Source of the DNA: JBCBTJ01 sp964597685
GTDB lineage: Bacteria > Pseudomonadota > Alphaproteobacteria > Caulobacterales > Hyphomonadaceae
Assembly (NCBI GenBank): GCA_964597685.1
Contig: CAZQZC010000060.1
Span: 1 to 15,330 of the forward strand
Direction: 5' to 3'
DNA length: 15,330 bases
Made by a program: the position numbers and the translations under genes. The notes beneath the pieces are model-generated. The model was not told where the DNA came from and searched no databases. It worked only from the letters and a program-made list of their open reading frames with translations. Shown in pieces: positions 13,885 through 15,330 of the stretch; position 1 is the stretch's first letter, and each line of letters starts with the position of its first letter.

Positions 13885-15279
13885 ATGGCCAACGACTATC
13901 AGGTGGCAGACATCTCGCTCGCCGAATTCGGCCGCAAGGAAATCGCCATCGCTGAGACCGAAATGCCCGGCTTGATGGCGGCGCGGGCGGAGTTCGGATC
14001 CGAGCAGCCGTTGAAAGGCGCGAAGATCGCCGGCTCCCTTCATATGACGATCCAAACGGCGGTTCTGATTCAGACGCTCGAGGCGCTTGGCGCCGAAGTT
14101 CGCTGGGCCAGCTGCAACATCTATTCAACCCAGGACCACGCCGCCGCGGCGATCGCAGACGCAGGCACACCGGTTTTCGCGCACAAGGGGGAGACCTTGG
14201 AGGAGTACTGGGAATTCGCCGACCGCATCTTCCATTGGCCCGACGGCTCCGGTCCGAACCTGATCCTCGATGATGGTGGCGACGCCACGATGTATCTGGT
14301 CCTTGGCGAAAAGGCCGAGGCCGATCCGTCCCTGCTCGACAATCCCTCGTCGGAAGAAGAGGTCGAGCTTTTCAAACAGATCAAAAAGCGCATCGCGGCC
14401 AGCCCGGGCTGGTTCGCCAAAACCAAGGCCGGCATCCAGGGCGTCTCGGAAGAGACGACCACCGGCGTGAACCGCCTGTATCAGATGGAGAAAAAGGGCG
14501 AGCTCCCGTTCCCCGCAATCAACGTCAACGACAGCGTCACGAAGTCGAAATTCGACAATAAGTATGGCTGCAAGGAGAGCCTTGTCGACGCGATCCGGCG
14601 GGGGACCGACGTCATGATGGCCGGCAAGACGGCGTTCGTCGCCGGCTATGGCGATGTGGGCAAGGGCTCGGCGGCGAGCCTCTCAGGCTCCGGCGCCCGG
14701 GTCGCTGTTTCTGAGGTCGATCCGATCTGCGCGTTGCAGGCCGCCATGGACGGCTACGAGGTCACAACGCTCAACGACGCTGCGTCAAAAGCGGATATCT
14801 TCGTCACCGCCACAGGCAACAAAGACATCATCACCGTCGACCACATGCGTCAGATGAAAGACATGGCGATCGTCTGCAATATCGGCCACTTCGACAACGA
14901 GATCCAAGTCGAAGGCCTGCGGAACTTCGAGTGGACGAATATCAAGCCCCAAGTCGACATGATCACCTTTCCAGACGGGAAACGGATCATCCTTCTATCC
15001 GAAGGCCGTTTGGTGAACCTCGGCAACGCCACAGGCCACCCGTCCTTTGTGATGTCAGCGTCGTTCACCAATCAGACGCTGGCCCAGATCGAGCTTTGGA
15101 CCCGCGGCGACCAGTACGAAAACAAGGTCTACACCTTGCCCAAGCACCTCGATGAGAAGGTGGCCTTGCTCCATCTCGAGAAACTGGGCGTGACGCTGAC
15201 AGAGCTGTCGAACGAACAGGCCGATTATATCGGCGTCGACCAGGACGGCCCCTTCAAGCCGGAGCATTATCGGTACTAG
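13885..15279 (+). CDS. ahcY: Adenosylhomocysteinase (S-adenosyl-L-homocysteine hydrolase)
   Basis: A complete 464-residue cytoplasmic enzyme that reversibly splits S-adenosylhomocysteine into adenosine and homocysteine, keeping methylation going. The N-terminal substrate domain has GSLHMTIQTAVLIQTL (50-65), Asp130 in LILDDGGD and Glu189 in SEETTTGV (188-195). Lys220 and Asp224 in SVTKSKFDN are further conserved active-site residues. The NAD-binding motif is GYGDVGKG (254-261). The C-terminal KPEHYRY (458-464) is the arm that reaches the NAD site of the neighbouring subunit. The insert at about 143-182 is normal for the long bacterial/plant form. The enzyme needs bound NAD and works as a tetramer. 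It is divergent from the EF-hand gene; no clear terminator follows in the last 51 bp. Confidence 0.98.
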   Translation: MANDYQVADISLAEFGRKEIAIAETEMPGLMAARAEFGSEQPLKGAKIAGSLHMTIQTAVLIQTLEALGAEVRWASCNIYSTQDHAAAAIADAGTPVFAHKGETLEEYWEFADRIFHWPDGSGPNLILDDGGDATMYLVLGEKAEADPSLLDNPSSEEEVELFKQIKKRIAASPGWFAKTKAGIQGVSEETTTGVNRLYQMEKKGELPFPAINVNDSVTKSKFDNKYGCKESLVDAIRRGTDVMMAGKTAFVAGYGDVGKGSAASLSGSGARVAVSEVDPICALQAAMDGYEVTTLNDAASKADIFVTATGNKDIITVDHMRQMKDMAIVCNIGHFDNEIQVEGLRNFEWTNIKPQVDMITFPDGKRIILLSEGRLVNLGNATGHPSFVMSASFTNQTLAQIELWTRGDQYENKVYTLPKHLDEKVALLHLEKLGVTLTELSNEQADYIGVDQDGPFKPEHYRY

Positions 15280-15330
15280 GTGTTTAGTCCCGGCATTTGA
15301 TGGATTGGATCGAGAATGAACCGCTCCGGC

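Noticed and set aside
15300..15330. Possible start of a further plus-strand gene (ATG at 15300 or 15316)
   Set aside because: Both frames stay open to the edge but only 5-10 codons are visible and ribosome sites are weak; cannot be supported.

Overview
The window looks like ordinary chromosome from a high-GC, free-living alphaproteobacterium. The best pointer is a DivL-type tyrosine 'histidine kinase' (10641-13088) with a CtrA-type box upstream. This combination belongs to the CtrA cell-cycle circuit of Caulobacter and its relatives (Caulobacterales, Hyphomonadaceae, Parvularculales and similar groups). I cannot fix the genus. Genes are tightly packed on both strands. No gap exceeds about 190 bp, and I saw no insertion sequence, phage gene, tRNA, rRNA or CRISPR array.

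Left part (1-3716, all minus strand). The window opens inside the 5' end of a class I ribonucleotide reductase large subunit gene (nrdA). It is cut by the window edge, so only its first 133 codons are present. Its upstream region (400-584) is rich in regulatory signals: two NrdR-type boxes whose centres lie exactly 31 bp apart, a CtrA-type half-site and a DnaA-like box. Upstream of that is putA, the bifunctional proline-to-glutamate enzyme, in the short form without a DNA-binding domain.

Middle part (3845-8188). A GT4 glycosyltransferase runs divergently from putA and converges on a CelD/BcsL-type GNAT acetyltransferase, which suggests surface polysaccharide or glycolipid work. A short-chain dehydrogenase lies upstream of the acetyltransferase on the same strand. 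It carries an unusual Asn-to-Asp change in the catalytic tetrad. Divergent from it is an exported DUF1223 thioredoxin-fold protein, which converges on a pterin carbinolamine dehydratase gene.

Operon on the minus strand (10437 down to 7892). The order is bioB (biotin synthase), a HAD hydrolase, a lipoprotein of unknown function and pterin-4a-carbinolamine dehydratase. Gaps are 8 nt, 4 nt and a 4-nt ATGA overlap. This is a very tight unit joining cofactor genes with a lipoprotein I cannot identify.

Right part (10641-15279). DivL ends at a strong hairpin terminator. Its promoter region carries a perfect TTAA-N7-TTAA CtrA box overlapping a candidate -35. Next come an exported EF-hand protein (minus) and, divergent from it, ahcY (S-adenosylhomocysteine hydrolase). 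I found no clearly new multi-gene system. The most interesting content is regulatory: cell-cycle-type sites at nrdA and divL suggest that dNTP supply and the CtrA circuit may be coupled.
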